Shown: piece after piece, positions 44,863-55,700 of the stretch
How the letters are laid out: every line of letters starts with the position of its first letter
Numbering within the stretch: the stretch's first letter is position 1
Source of the DNA: Sinorhizobium fredii
Lineage (GTDB): Bacteria; Pseudomonadota; Alphaproteobacteria; Rhizobiales; Rhizobiaceae
Assembly: GCF_002944405.1 (NCBI RefSeq)
Contig: NZ_CP024307.1
Coordinates: 3,719,001 to 3,783,000, forward strand
DNA length: 64,000 nucleotides
Direction: 5' to 3'
The notes under the pieces: generated by a model
The model's database searches: none
The model's input: the letters and a program-made list of their open reading frames with translations, nothing else
What the model was told of the DNA's origin: nothing
Translations under genes and position numbers: made by a program

Positions 44863-46146
44863 ATGCTTGACACGGTCGAGAACGGCTCAGACGTCAATGC
44901 GATCATGCTGGAGATCGGCCGTCGCGCCAAGGCGGCCGCCCGGCCGCTCGCCATTGCCAGCGCCGAGCGCAAGCATGCGGCGCTCATCGGCATGGCCGAG
45001 GCAATCATCGCGAGGAGCAGCGACATCCTCGCCGCCAACGCGACCGATCTCGCAAACGCTGAAGAGAGCGGTGTCGCCAAGGCGTTCATCGACCGGCTGA
45101 CGCTGACGGACGGCCGCATCCGCGACATGGCGGACGGCATCCGGGCGATCGCGGCGCTGAAGGATCCGGTCGGCGACGTCATTGCCGCATGGGACCGGCC
45201 GAACGGCTTGCATATAGAGCGCGTCCGCACGCCGCTCGGCGTCATTGGGGTGATCTATGAAAGCCGTCCGAACGTCACGGCGGATGCCGGCGCGCTCTGC
45301 CTCAAGGCGGGTAATGCGGTGATCCTGCGCGGCGGCTCCGACAGCTTCCATTCGTCGCGGGCGATCCATGCCTGCCTGGCCGAGGGGCTGAAGGCTGCCG
45401 GCCTGCCGGAAGAAGCGATCCAGATGGTGCCTGTCGCCGACCGCGCCGCCGTCGGCGCCATGCTTTCGGGGCTGAACGGGGCGATCGACGTTATCGTGCC
45501 GCGCGGCGGCAAAAGCCTCGTCGCCCGGGTTCAAAACGAGGCGCGCGTGCCGGTCTTCGCCCATCTCGAAGGCCTTTGCCATATCTATGTCGATGCCTCC
45601 GCCGATCTCGATATGGCGAAAAACATCGTCGTCAATGCCAAGATGCGCCGAACCGGCATCTGCGGCGCCGCCGAGACGCTGCTGATCGACCGCAACGCCG
45701 CCGACCGGCTGGCGAAACCGCTGCTTAAGGGTTTGCTCGACGCCGGTTGCGAGGTGCGCGTTTCCGACGAGCTACAAGGCCTGTTGCCGGGCCTGAGAGG
45801 CGCAACCGACGAAGACTGGGCCACCGAATATCTGGACGCGATCATCTCGGCGAAGCTCGTCGACGGCATTTCCGGCGCCATCGAGCACATCAACAGCTGG
45901 TCTTCGGCCCACACGGAGGCGGTGATCGCCGAAGACGCGGCCGTCGTCGAGCGCTTCTTCACCGAAATCGACTCGGCGATCCTGCTGCACAATGCCTCGA
46001 CGCAGTTTGCCGATGGCGGCGAGTTCGGCATGGGCGGAGAGATCGGCATTGCCACCGGCAAGATGCATGCCCGCGGTCCGGTCGGCGTCGAGCAGCTGAC
46101 CTCGTTCAAATATCGCGTGCGCGGCACAGGACAGGTGCGGCCCTGA
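44863..46146 (+). CDS. proA: Gamma-glutamyl phosphate reductase
   Basis: ProA reduces gamma-glutamyl phosphate to glutamate semialdehyde with NADPH. The 427-residue protein is an ALDH-superfamily member with the catalytic Cys in [13 protein letters not shown] and the segment [18 protein letters not shown]-terminal [22 protein letters not shown] is the family signature. It sits 37 bases after proB; nadD begins about 35 bases after its stop. Confidence 0.97.
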   Translation: MLDTVENGSDVNAIMLEIGRRAKAAARPLAIASAERKHAALIGMAEAIIARSSDILAANATDLANAEESGVAKAFIDRLTLTDGRIRDMADGIRAIAALKDPVGDVIAAWDRPNGLHIERVRTPLGVIGVIYESRPNVTADAGALCLKAGNAVILRGGSDSFHSSRAIHACLAEGLKAAGLPEEAIQMVPVADRAAVGAMLSGLNGAIDVIVPRGGKSLVARVQNEARVPVFAHLEGLCHIYVDASADLDMAKNIVVNAKMRRTGICGAAETLLIDRNAADRLAKPLLKGLLDAGCEVRVSDELQGLLPGLRGATDEDWATEYLDAIISAKLVDGISGAIEHINSWSSAHTEAVIAEDAAVVERFFTEIDSAILLHNASTQFADGGEFGMGGEIGIATGKMHARGPVGVEQLTSFKYRVRGTGQVRP

Positions 46147-46181
46147 CGACACCTGCGGATGTGAAGCCGGAATATCTGCGC

Positions 46182-46769
46182 ATGCCGCATGTCGAGAGCG
46201 GCATGGCCGTCGGCCTGTTCGGCGGATCGTTCAACCCGCCCCATGAGGGCCATGTGCTCGTTGCCGAGACGGCGCTACGCAAGCTCGGGCTCTGCCAGCT
46301 CTGGTGGATGGTGACGCCCGGCAATCCGATGAAGGACCGCAACAATCTCGCGCCGCTCGCCGAGCGGATCGCGATGAGCGAGAAGATCGCCGGCAATCCG
46401 CGCATCAAGATCACGGCCTTCGAGCAGGCGCTCGGACAGAGCTATACGGCGCGCACCCTGGAGTTCGTCCGGGCACGCAACCGCGGCGTCCGCTTCGTCT
46501 GGGTGATGGGGGCCGACAATCTCCGGAGCTTTCATCGCTGGCAGGACTGGCGCCGGATCGTCGGCACCTTCCCGATCGCGGTGATCGACAGGCCGGGCTC
46601 GACGCTCGCCTATCTGTCGTCGCCCATGGCCAGGACCTTCAGTCAGGCGCGAATCGACGAGGACGACGCGCCGAGCGTCGCATCTCGGCCGCCGCCGGCC
46701 TGGACTTTCATCCACGGACCCCGCTCCTCACTAAGCTCGACGGCGCTCCGTTCCGCCAAATCCGGGTGA
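46182..46769 (+). CDS. nadD: Nicotinate-nucleotide adenylyltransferase
   Basis: NadD makes deamido-NAD from nicotinate mononucleotide and ATP. The 195-residue product contains the nucleotidyltransferase motif GGSFNPPHEGHVLVA, WWMVTPGNPMK, and the C-terminal FIHGPRSSLSSTALR (ISxTxxR class). I chose the ATG at 46182 (MPHVESGMAVGLFGG), with GGAA nine bases upstream; a GTG at 46161 is an alternative. It follows proA and precedes rsfS, the usual nadD-rsfS-rlmH order. Confidence 0.95.
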   Translation: MPHVESGMAVGLFGGSFNPPHEGHVLVAETALRKLGLCQLWWMVTPGNPMKDRNNLAPLAERIAMSEKIAGNPRIKITAFEQALGQSYTARTLEFVRARNRGVRFVWVMGADNLRSFHRWQDWRRIVGTFPIAVIDRPGSTLAYLSSPMARTFSQARIDEDDAPSVASRPPPAWTFIHGPRSSLSSTALRSAKSG

Positions 46770-46891
46770 ATTCCCGTCATTTACGTCTCGCGTCTTGAAA
46801 CCGTACCGGTTTGGTGCCTACATTTGACGCACGGTTCGACCTCAATCACGGACCGGAAGTGCTTGTTCTGTTCATTCGGAAAGGAAAGACC

Positions 46892-47305
46892 CTGACAACA
46901 GCACACGCCAAGGGATATGCGGTCTCCGCAGTCCCGCGCAGCACGGAACTGAGCGACGAAGCCGCTGTCCGTGCGCTTAAGCTGGTCCTCGAAAGCCTAG
47001 AGGACTCGAAGGCAGAAGATATCATCACCATCAACATTGCCGGAAAGTCGGCGTTGGGAGACTTCATGGTCGTCGTCTCCGGCCGTTCGAACAGGCATGT
47101 TATGGCCATTGCCGACCACCTGGTGACGGACCTGAAGGACGAGGGCCTTGGCAATCCCCGCGTCGAAGGTCTCGAAGGTGGCGACTGGGTGCTGATCGAC
47201 ACCGGCGATGTGATCGTTCACATCTTCCGGCCCGAGATCCGGGAATTCTACAACATCGAAAAGATGTGGGCGGCCCCGGAGGTCGAGGACAGCACCCTGC
47301 ACTGA
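46892..47305 (+). CDS. rsfS: Ribosome silencing factor RsfS
   Basis: RsfS binds L14 and blocks subunit joining under starvation. The core ESLEDSKAEDIITINIAGKSALGDFMVVVSGRS (about the first half, given here in part: DFMVVVSGRSNRHVMAI) and VIVHIFRPEIREFYNIEKMW at the end are diagnostic. The start is unclear: the best ribosome-binding site (AAAGGAAAG) lies a few bases before a CTG at 46892, giving TTAHAKGYA as in homologues; GTG 46859 or TTG 46811 extend the frame upstream. Either way the domain is complete. Confidence 0.93.
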   Translation: MTTAHAKGYAVSAVPRSTELSDEAAVRALKLVLESLEDSKAEDIITINIAGKSALGDFMVVVSGRSNRHVMAIADHLVTDLKDEGLGNPRVEGLEGGDWVLIDTGDVIVHIFRPEIREFYNIEKMWAAPEVEDSTLH

Positions 47306-47466
47306 GACGCGCCGCCCGTCCCTGACCGATCGCCTCAGGACGGAGCGACGACCGGTGCCGATTTGAGATGCCGCTGCCATCACCCGACCGGGAGGATGGC
47401 AGCAGAAGGGTTTTTGCCGATCGAAATCCCCTTCGATCGGATGCCGGTGGGGATGGAAACGGGTCA

Positions 47467-47949
47467 ATGCGAATCGGACTTTTCGCAGTCGGCCGCCTCA
47501 AGGCGGGGCCGGAAAAGGATCTCGCAGCCCGTTACCTCGATCGCTTCGCCAAGGCGGGACCGGCCATCGGCCTGGAACTGGCGCGCGTCGTCGAAGTCAA
47601 CGAGAGCCGCGCCGCCAACGCGGAAACACGCAAGCGCGAGGAAGCGGCCCAGCTCGAAAAGGCGCTTGCCGAGGGCAGCCTGCTGCTCTTGCTCGACGAA
47701 CGCGGCAAGGCGCTCGATTCGGAGAGTTTCGCGACGCTGCTCGGCACGTTGCGGGACGGCGGCAAGCGCGATCTGATGATCGCCATCGGCGGTGCCGACG
47801 GGCTCGACCCGACGCTTCATGCCCGGGCCGATTCCGTCCTCTGCCTCGGCAAGATGACCTGGCCGCACCAGCTCGTGCGCATCCTGATTGCCGAACAGCT
47901 CTATCGGGCCGTGACGATTTTGGCCGGTCATCCGTATCATCGTGCGTGA
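47467..47949 (+). CDS. rlmH: 23S rRNA (pseudouridine1915-N3)-methyltransferase RlmH
   Basis: RlmH is a SPOUT-class enzyme that methylates pseudouridine 1915 in helix 69. The 160-residue protein has the SPOUT knot features LLLLDERGKALDS, AIGGADGL and the C-terminal KMTWPHQLVRILIAEQLYRA with HPYH near the end. ATG 47467 (MRIGLFAVGRLK) is the family start; an open frame continues upstream but is not conserved. It follows rsfS as expected. Confidence 0.97.
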   Translation: MRIGLFAVGRLKAGPEKDLAARYLDRFAKAGPAIGLELARVVEVNESRAANAETRKREEAAQLEKALAEGSLLLLLDERGKALDSESFATLLGTLRDGGKRDLMIAIGGADGLDPTLHARADSVLCLGKMTWPHQLVRILIAEQLYRAVTILAGHPYHRA

Positions 47950-48044
47950 ATCTCATTCGTCGGCAATAACAAGAATATGTATTGGTGGGCTGCGGCAAAT
48001 CGGATTAGGGTTTCCTGATTTATTTGCTTAGCCCACGAGACAGG

Positions 48045-49472
48045 ATGACGCGCGCCAGGAACAGAGACGTCGCCCGGATGAAATTTGCCGTCGGGCAGGT
48101 CGGTCGGCACGCGGCGATCGCCGCCGTTCTCCTGTTGAGCGGCGCGCCGGCACTGGCGCAGGATCCCGGCGCGGCCGCTCCGGGCCCGACCGCTGCGACG
48201 CAGGGGCCGCCGGATCCCGCCGCCGACCTGACCCTGAGGCGCGACAGCACACGCAGCGAACTCGAGGCGCTGTCGAAGACGATCGGCGTTTCGCGTGATC
48301 GCGCCGCGGCTCTCGAGCAAACGATTGCCGAGATCGACAAGAGCAATGCTGCGCTGCGCTCGGCGATCGTCGATTCGGCGGCGAAGCGCCAGGACCTCGA
48401 ACGGCAGATCGCCGAGGGCGAGAAGAAGCTCAACGAGCTGCGCGCCAAGGAGGACGTGGTCAAGCGCTCGCTCAGGGGCCGGCGCGGCGTACTCGCCGAG
48501 GTGCTTGCCGCCCTGCAACGGATGGGCCGCAACCCACCGCCGGCGATCTTGGTGACGCCGGAAGATGCGCTTGGCTCCGTTCGCAGCGCCATCCTGCTCG
48601 GCGCCGTCGTTCCAGAAATACGCGAGCAGACCGACAGCCTCGTCGCCGATCTCAAGGCGCTTTCCGACATCCGCGCCGGCATAGCGAGGCAGCGGGACGA
48701 TCTGTCGGCGACGATGACCGCCAATCTCGAGGAAGAGCGGCGCATGTCTATGCTCGTCGCCGAGAAGGAAAAGCTGCGGCAGCAGAACGCGACGGAACTC
48801 GCCTCCGAGCAGCTCAAGGCGGAGGAACTGGCCCTGCAGGCGACCAATCTCGAGGGGCTGATCTCCTCGCTCGAAAACGAGATCTCCTCGGTGCGCGAGG
48901 CAGCCGCGACGGCGCGCGCGCAGGAGGAGGAACGGCTGCGGATGAACGAGGCCGAGCGCCAGGCGGCGCGGGAATTGGCCAAGAGCGCGGTGCCCGACAA
49001 AAACCGTATTGCGCCCGCATATGTGTTTTCGGAATTGCAACAGAGGCTCAGCTATCCGGTCGCAGGCTCGATCCTGCGGCAATTCGGCGACGCGGACGGC
49101 ACCGGGCACTCGCTGCAGGGGATCATGCTGGAAACCAATGCAGGCGCGCTGGTGACCACGCCGGCGGACGGATGGGTTGTCTATGCCGGCAGCTTCCGCA
49201 GCTACGGACAGATGATCATCCTCAATCCCGGCGACGGCTACCATATCGTGCTTGCCGGAATGGAGAGCGTAAGCGTCCGCCCGGGGCAATTCGTCGTGGC
49301 AGGCGAGCCGGTGGCGACGATGGGTGCAAAAAGAGTGGCGAGTGCGGCGGCCTTGACGCTGGAAACCGACAGGCCAACGATTTACATTGAATTCCGAAAA
49401 GACGGAAAGCCGGTTGATTCCCGACCGTGGTGGACCGCAGCAGAAGTTGGAAAGGCGCGAAATGATACGTAG
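48045..49472 (+). CDS. envC: EnvC-like murein hydrolase activator (degenerate M23/LytM)
   Basis: A 475-residue periplasmic coiled-coil/LytM protein. It has an N-terminal hydrophobic export segment (AAIAAVLLLSGAPALAQ), two coiled coils (about 60-150 and 190-310) and a C-terminal LytM fold. The metal ligands of active M23 peptidases are missing: the HxxxD position reads GHSLQGIML and the final HxH region reads TIYIEF, as in EnvC, which activates amidases rather than cutting peptidoglycan itself. ATG 48045 has GAGACAGG upstream. Its end overlaps the ctpA start by about 11 bases, coupling envelope hydrolysis and proteolysis genes. Confidence 0.9.
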   Translation: MTRARNRDVARMKFAVGQVGRHAAIAAVLLLSGAPALAQDPGAAAPGPTAATQGPPDPAADLTLRRDSTRSELEALSKTIGVSRDRAAALEQTIAEIDKSNAALRSAIVDSAAKRQDLERQIAEGEKKLNELRAKEDVVKRSLRGRRGVLAEVLAALQRMGRNPPPAILVTPEDALGSVRSAILLGAVVPEIREQTDSLVADLKALSDIRAGIARQRDDLSATMTANLEEERRMSMLVAEKEKLRQQNATELASEQLKAEELALQATNLEGLISSLENEISSVREAAATARAQEEERLRMNEAERQAARELAKSAVPDKNRIAPAYVFSELQQRLSYPVAGSILRQFGDADGTGHSLQGIMLETNAGALVTTPADGWVVYAGSFRSYGQMIILNPGDGYHIVLAGMESVSVRPGQFVVAGEPVATMGAKRVASAAALTLETDRPTIYIEFRKDGKPVDSRPWWTAAEVGKARNDT

Positions 49473-50784
49473 AGCTTCACTTGTTCTGGTCGGGGCGCTG
49501 ATGGGGGCGACGGCGATGGGCGTCGTCTATTCGGCAACGATCCCGGCCGTGGCGGCCAATTCGTCCACCTATCGCGAGCTGGCGATTTTCGGCGATGTGT
49601 TCGAGCGCGTGCGCGCTCAGTACGTGACGCCGCCGCAGGACGACAAGCTCATCGAGAATGCCATCAACGGCATGCTCTCCTCGCTCGACCCGCATTCGAG
49701 CTACATGAACTCGGCCGATGCCGAGGATATGCGCACCCAGACGCGCGGCGAGTTCGGCGGCCTCGGCATCGAGGTGACGATGGAAGAGGATCTCGTCAAG
49801 GTGACGAGCCCGATCGACGATACCCCTGCCGCCCGCGCCGGGGTGCTTGCCGGCGACCTGATTTCGAAGATCGACGGGCAGGACGTCCGCGGCCTAAAGC
49901 TCGAGGAAGCGGTCGACAAGATGCGCGGTGCCGTCGGCACGCCGATCAAGCTCACCATCCTGCGCAAGGGTGCGGAGAAGCCGATCGAAGTGACGATCGT
50001 TCGCGACGTGATCGCCGTGCGTGCCGTCAAATACCGCGTTGAAGGCGATGTCGGCTATCTCCGAGTGATCTCCTTCACGGAGAAGACCTTCGACGACCTG
50101 AAGAAGGGCATCGAGAAAGTCAAGGCGGACGTCCCGACCGACAAGCTCAAGGGCTATGTGCTCGACCTGCGACTCAACCCGGGCGGTCTGCTCGACCAGG
50201 CGATCAATGTTTCGGACGCTTTCATGGAACGCGGCGAGGTCGTCTCGACCCGCGGCCGCAACCCGGACGAGACGCGCCGCTTCAACGCGACGCCGGGCGA
50301 CCTGACGGACGGCAAGCCCGTCATCGTCCTCGTCAACGGCGGCTCAGCTTCGGCATCGGAGATCGTCGCCGGTGCGCTGCAGGATATGAAGCGCGCGACC
50401 GTGCTCGGCACGCGTTCCTTCGGCAAGGGCTCGGTTCAGACGATCATTCCGCTCGGCGACGCCGGCGCACTGCGCCTGACGACCGCGCTTTATTACACGC
50501 CGTCCGGCAAGTCGATCCAGGGCACCGGCATCACCCCGGACATCAAGGTCGAACAGCCGCTGCCGCCGGAACTCCTCGGCAAGGTCGAGGCCCAGGGCGA
50601 GTCCGATCTGCGCGGCCACATCAAGGGCCAGAACGAGGACGACGAGGGCTCCGGTTCGGTCGCCTATGTGCCGCCGGAGGCCAAGGACGACATTCAGCTG
50701 AACTACGCGCTCGACCTCCTGCGCGGCAAGAAGACGGATCCGTCCTTCCCGGCCAATCCCGAACAGGCCGAGCTCAAGAAGTAA
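49462..50784 (+). CDS. ctpA: Carboxy-terminal processing protease CtpA (S41A)
   Basis: Periplasmic tail-specific protease that cleaves C-termini of proteins and controls cell-wall hydrolases. The 440-residue product has an N-terminal signal segment (RRASLVLVGALMGATAMGVVY), a PDZ domain (about 80-170, FGGLGIEV), and the S41 catalytic Ser297 (GGSASASEIVAGAL) and Lys322 (SFGKGSVQ) with the family's 25-residue spacing. ATG 49462 follows GGAAAGG and overlaps envC. Confidence 0.95.
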   Translation: MIRRASLVLVGALMGATAMGVVYSATIPAVAANSSTYRELAIFGDVFERVRAQYVTPPQDDKLIENAINGMLSSLDPHSSYMNSADAEDMRTQTRGEFGGLGIEVTMEEDLVKVTSPIDDTPAARAGVLAGDLISKIDGQDVRGLKLEEAVDKMRGAVGTPIKLTILRKGAEKPIEVTIVRDVIAVRAVKYRVEGDVGYLRVISFTEKTFDDLKKGIEKVKADVPTDKLKGYVLDLRLNPGGLLDQAINVSDAFMERGEVVSTRGRNPDETRRFNATPGDLTDGKPVIVLVNGGSASASEIVAGALQDMKRATVLGTRSFGKGSVQTIIPLGDAGALRLTTALYYTPSGKSIQGTGITPDIKVEQPLPPELLGKVEAQGESDLRGHIKGQNEDDEGSGSVAYVPPEAKDDIQLNYALDLLRGKKTDPSFPANPEQAELKK

Positions 50785-50811
50785 GCGGACGCGAAGCGGA
50801 TGAGACAAAGA

Positions 50812-50833
50812 CGCCGGGCTGTTCAACCCGGCG
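50812..50833 (+). terminator. Terminator-like hairpin after ctpA
   Basis: CGCCGGG (50812-50818) pairs with CCCGGCG (50827-50833), followed by CCTTTATATT. Lies 28 bases after the ctpA stop. Confidence 0.65.
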
Positions 50834-50930
50834 CCTTTATATTATGCATCGGCGATGTAGCCGACTGCCGATGATTCTCGCGAGCGGGGCGCATCCCTCA
50901 CCGGCAACGTTCCAAAGGTCGAGGCTCCGT

Positions 50931-52136
50931 TTGGGAACTGATCTCAATGCCCCCCTTGGCCGGGGCCCGAAGAAGCGGCCTCGGCGCAAGCGCGACCCGC
51001 GCCGGCTGTCCGGCTATGCATTTCTTGGCATCTTCACCCTTGTCGTCGCCGGGCTTTCCGGCTGGGCCGCCTTGGCGCCCGATCCCCTGCTCCGCACTCC
51101 GGATCCGGTAGCGAGCGCAGAAGCGAGCCAGGCGCCCGCCGAGCAAGTCGCATCCCCCGCCAAGCCGAAAGGAGCAGCCGGCTCGCTTCGCCCGAGCGGC
51201 GCCCGTTCCGGCGCCCATGTCGAGGAGATCCTCACTGACGACGGCGCAACGGTCACGAAATTCACGCCGAGGCCGCGCGACGGCGAGGGCCCGGCGCTGA
51301 TCAGTGCCGGGGCAACGCGCGGTCAGGATCCCCGCATGGCGGCGCTTCCGAACGAGGACCTCGTCGAAGTCACGCCCGATGGCCGGTTGCCGATCGTCGG
51401 TCCGGACGGTTTGCGGCCCATGGATCAATATGCCCGTCCCTGGTCCGGCGCCCGCGGCACCCGCATCGGGCTCGTCGTCGGCGGCCTCGGCCTCAGCCAG
51501 ACGGGGACCCAGCGGGCGATCCGCGATCTGCCGCCGGACGTGACGCTCGCCTTCGCCGCGGCCGGCAACAGCCTGCAGCGCTGGATGCAGGATGCGCGCC
51601 GCGACGGCCACGAGATCCTCCTGCAGATCCCGATGGAGCCCTTCGACTATCCGGACAACGACCCCGGGCCGCATGCGCTTCTCGTCTCTCGCGGCGCCAC
51701 GAAGAACCTCGCCGAGCTGCACCGCAGCATGGGCCAGATCACCAATTATACCGGCGTCATGAACTATCTCGGCGGCCGCTTTCTCTCCGATGCGGATGCG
51801 CTCGAGCCGGTGATGCGCGACCTCGGTAAGCGCGGCCTGTTGTTTCTCGACGACGGCACCTCGGCGCAATCGCTTTCCGGAACGCTCTCTGGCGCCTTCG
51901 GCGTGCCGCATGGCTTTGCCGATCTGGTTCTCGACAGCGAACTCAGCCGCGGCGCGATCCTGCGCAAGCTCGACGAACTCGAACGCGTCGCGCGGCGCAA
52001 CGGCACGGCGATCGGCGTCGCCTCCGCCTTCGAAGAGAGCGTGGCGACGATCGCCGACTGGATGGAGGAGGCCGGCGGGCGCGGCATCGAATTCGTCGGC
52101 ATTTCGGCTCTCGTCAACGATCCGCAACAAAACTGA
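50931..52136 (+). CDS. Divergent polysaccharide deacetylase family protein (YibQ/COG2861)
   Basis: A 401-residue protein starting GTDLNAPLGRG after a TTG at 50931; GAGG six bases upstream decides this start although the frame is open to 50844. One N-terminal membrane helix (YAFLGIFTLVVAGLSGWAAL) follows a basic stretch, then a Pro/Ala-rich linker, then the divergent deacetylase domain (about 190-400) with IGLVVGGLGLSQTG, HEILLQIPMEPF and LLFLDDGTSA. The domain lacks the full set of NodB metal residues. In many genomes it lies with envC and ctpA, as here, suggesting a role in peptidoglycan remodelling. Confidence 0.88.
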   Translation: MGTDLNAPLGRGPKKRPRRKRDPRRLSGYAFLGIFTLVVAGLSGWAALAPDPLLRTPDPVASAEASQAPAEQVASPAKPKGAAGSLRPSGARSGAHVEEILTDDGATVTKFTPRPRDGEGPALISAGATRGQDPRMAALPNEDLVEVTPDGRLPIVGPDGLRPMDQYARPWSGARGTRIGLVVGGLGLSQTGTQRAIRDLPPDVTLAFAAAGNSLQRWMQDARRDGHEILLQIPMEPFDYPDNDPGPHALLVSRGATKNLAELHRSMGQITNYTGVMNYLGGRFLSDADALEPVMRDLGKRGLLFLDDGTSAQSLSGTLSGAFGVPHGFADLVLDSELSRGAILRKLDELERVARRNGTAIGVASAFEESVATIADWMEEAGGRGIEFVGISALVNDPQQN

Positions 52137-52182
52137 TCTAAGCAGGCTGAATACCTGACAGCACATGCAAGGGAATGACGAC

Positions 52183-52713
52183 ATGGGTAAAGACAAGGGC
52201 AAGGCTTTGAAGGCAGAGGACCTGCCTTATCGGCCTTGTGTCGGCGTCATGGTCCTTAATCATGAGGGGCTTGTCTGGGCCGGACATCGGCTCGCGGTCG
52301 GCAATTCGGAATATGATGGCTCGCCGCAGCTCTGGCAGATGCCGCAGGGCGGCATCGACGAGGGCGAGGACCCGCTTGAAGCCGCCTATCGCGAGCTTTA
52401 CGAGGAGACCGGCATGCGCAGCGTTTCGCTGCTTGCCGAGGCGCCCGACTGGATCAATTACGACCTGCCGGAGCACCTGATTGGCATCGGCCTCAAGGGC
52501 AAGTTTCGCGGCCAGACGCAGCGCTGGTATGCCTTCCGCTTCGAAGGCGACGAAAGCGAGATCGCCATCAACCCGCCGCCGGGCGGCCACGACCCCGAAT
52601 TCGACGCCTGGGAATGGAAGCCGATGCGCGAACTGCCGGGCCTGATCGTGCCTTTCAAGCGCAAGGCCTATGAAGAGGTCGTCGCCGCCTTCGCGCATCT
52701 GGTGGGTAGGTAG
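52183..52713 (+). CDS. rppH: RNA pyrophosphohydrolase RppH (Nudix)
   Basis: RppH removes pyrophosphate from the 5' end of mRNA, starting decay. The 176-residue product carries the Nudix box [20 protein letters not shown] and TGM (Gx5Ex7REUxEExGU) plus [10 protein letters not shown] and the PQGGID motif of RppH. ATG 52183 ([13 protein letters not shown]) has AAGGG ten bases upstream; an ATG at 52165 is also in frame. It follows the deacetylase-like gene with 46 bases between. Confidence 0.93.
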   Translation: MGKDKGKALKAEDLPYRPCVGVMVLNHEGLVWAGHRLAVGNSEYDGSPQLWQMPQGGIDEGEDPLEAAYRELYEETGMRSVSLLAEAPDWINYDLPEHLIGIGLKGKFRGQTQRWYAFRFEGDESEIAINPPPGGHDPEFDAWEWKPMRELPGLIVPFKRKAYEEVVAAFAHLVGR

Positions 52714-52780
52714 GCCCGCCGTCGGAGCCCGCCCCGCAAAAACGGGACGGGCTACTGATCGCGGATCGTTCGGACCTTCG

Positions 52781-55700
52781 TCAGGCGAGGACGAAGTCGC
52801 TCGTCGTAAGTGTTCTGACGTTCTGCAGGATGGCGACCAGTTGCGGGTCTTCGGCAGTACCCGAGCCGTCGGCATCGAACCAGAGACGGCCATTGTCCGT
52901 CTCGAACAGGAACATGCCCTTTCCGCTCGTCGCTGCGGGGTCGGTGCCTGTCACGAGTGTCACCGCCGCATCGCCCCCCGCGATGCCGAAGGCGTCGCGC
53001 TCGATGACGAGCTTGTCCTGGCCACGGGTGAAATCGGTGATGACGTCTCCCTCGCCGTCGAATCCGTCCTTATCGAAGACGAACCGGTCGTTGCCGGCAC
53101 CGCCGGTCAGCCAATCATCGCCCTTGCCGCCGACCAGCATGTCGTTGCCCGTGCGGCCATCGAGGATGTCGTCCGCCTTCCCGCCATAAAGAACATTGCC
53201 GTTTGCATTGCCGCGAATCTCATCGTCGGCGCCGCTGCCTCTGATGTTTTCGACGTTCGTCACCGTGAGACCGAGTGCCAGGCCCTTGCTCGCCGCCTGA
53301 TCCTGGAGATCGAGAACGACCGAAGTCGATCCTTCGCTGAAGGAAAGCGTATCGACACCGCTACCGCCGTCTAACACATCCCTGCCCGATGGATCATCGC
53401 GGATGAGAAGGTCGTCGCCAGCATCCCCGAAGAGTTGATCGTCGCCGGCGCCGTCGCGGAGCGTATCGTTGCCGTTTCCGCCGTGCAGGGTGTCGTCGCC
53501 GTTGTTGCCCTTGAGCGTGTCGTCGAGAGCGCCGCCGCTCACCCTGTCACGGCCGTTGCTGCCCGCATAATCAAGCCCTTCGAAGCCGTTGAACCATGTC
53601 GCCGTATCGACGATCACCGCTGCGCCAGAGAAGGCAAAACTGATTTCCCGCGTCTGCCCAGTGAGATCAAGGTTCAGCACGTCGGTTCCGGCGCCGCCGT
53701 CCGCCTTGTCGCCGATGCCGATATAGACCGTGTCATTGCCGTCCTCGACATAGATCACGTCCTTGCCCTCGGTACCGGCGAGGCCCGCGCCGCGGATGAT
53801 GTCATTGCCAGCGCCGCCTCTCAATCTGTCGTTGCCGGCATCACCCGATATCGTGTCGTCGCCGGCGCCGCCGTTGAGGGTGTCGTTGTTGCCGCCGCCG
53901 CTCAACTCGTCATCGAGGCTACCGCCGGCGAAGGTGTTGCTGCCCGCACCCCCGATGAGCTTGACTCGCTCGACGTTCCTCACAAAGACGGACGCGTTGG
54001 TAGCGGTCACGTCGGCCGAGAGCTCAAATCCGACATTCGACCAGGACATGCTGAAGTCGATGGTCGCGAAGTCGTTTCCGGCGCCTCCGTCGAGGTCGAG
54101 AACCCCATTCGAGGCGCTCCGCGAAAACGTGTCGTTCCCGGCGCCGAGATTGACGACATTGGTGCTGGCACCGCTCGAACCGTCGGCAACGGCGACCTGA
54201 TCATCGCCGTCGCCGGCGTTGATCGTGTTCCAGCCGTCATAGTCGCGGATAACATCGTTTCCGCCACCGGCGGTCAGCGTGTCGTTGCCGTCACCGCCAT
54301 CCAGCCAATCCGCACCGTTGCTGCCAATCAGCCTGTCGTTGCCGCCGTAGCCGGAAAACGAGACGGTCTCGGCGGAGCCTACGGATGCAACCACGTCGTC
54401 GCCGGCGCCGAACAGGATCTGATAACGCTCGAAATTGGTGAGAACCGAGCCATCGGAAAGCGTGGCGACGGCGCCGTTGACCGAAAAGGTCAGAGCGCCT
54501 GTAAGAGAGCTGCGGATAACAGTTACCCAGTCCTTTCCCGCGCCTCCATCGGCCTGGTCCGCACCGCCGCCGCCGAGGGATACTTCGTCATCGCCGCTGC
54601 CGCCGATCACATTGTCGATGCCGAGACCTGCGTTGACATAATCATCGCCGGCGCCGAGATCGACCGTATCGTCTCCTCCATCGGAAAAGACGACGTCGTT
54701 ACCGTCGGCTGTGATGATGCGGTTCGCGTCGGAACCGGCGGCGAAGAAAGAATAATGCTCTATGCCGATAACCGTCGTTCCGCCATCGAGCGTGTTGACC
54801 TCGGTCGCCGCCTTGGCGGTAAAATCGCCGGTGAAGTTCCCGATTTGCAGACGATCGCTGCCGCTTGAATCGGTAATCTGGTCCTTCCCTTCGCCATGGG
54901 TGTAGATGAAGACATCGTCGCCAGCGCCTCCCTCCGACTTGTCGTCTCCAAGACCGCTGAGAAGAACGTCGTCGCCCGCCCCTCCCTGAAGAATATCCGC
55001 GCCGTCGCCGGCGAATATCTGGTCCCTGCCGCTGCCGCCCGAAAGGAGATCGTTGCCGACGTCACTAATGAGCAGATCATCGCCGTCGCCGCCATAGAGC
55101 TTGTCGTCGCCGTCGCCGCCGTAGAGATAGTCCTTTCCAGCGTCCCCGAAGAGGATGTCATCCCCGGTTTCGCCGAACAGGCGGTCGGAACCATAGCCGC
55201 CGGCGAGCATGTCGGCACCCGTGTGGCCCGTCAGCGTATCATCGCCACGGCCACCCCAAAGCTCGTCATTGCCGGCGCCTCCCCACAGAGCATCGGCATA
55301 GGCGCCGCCGGATATCACATCGTCGAAACTGGTCCCGCCAATCGAGAACGACTCCACATTCATCACTTGCATGCCGCCGGTCAGGGTCTGCACGGAAGCC
55401 CAATCATCAATCCTGATGTCAAGTCCGGCGCCATAGGCCGCATAGTTGAGCATCACCGTGTCGGTGCCGGAGCCGCCGTCGACGATGTCGCCGGCAGTCT
55501 CATCGTATCCGTTGGCGACAATGGTGTCCCGGCCGCTGCCCCCATGCAGCATGTCCTGTCCGACATCACCCATGAGCCGATCGTTGCCGCTGTCACCGTT
55601 CAGCGTATCGTCCCCGTCGGCGCCGCGGAGGTCGTCACCCTGAAATGACCCGCTGACGGTATCATTGTCCCCATCACCATTGGCCGTGTCATAGCCCATG

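Noticed and set aside
53435..54868. Plus-strand frame opposite the RTX gene rich in Val/Ala repeats
   Set aside because: The repeats are complements of the RTX calcium-binding units and not a separate protein.
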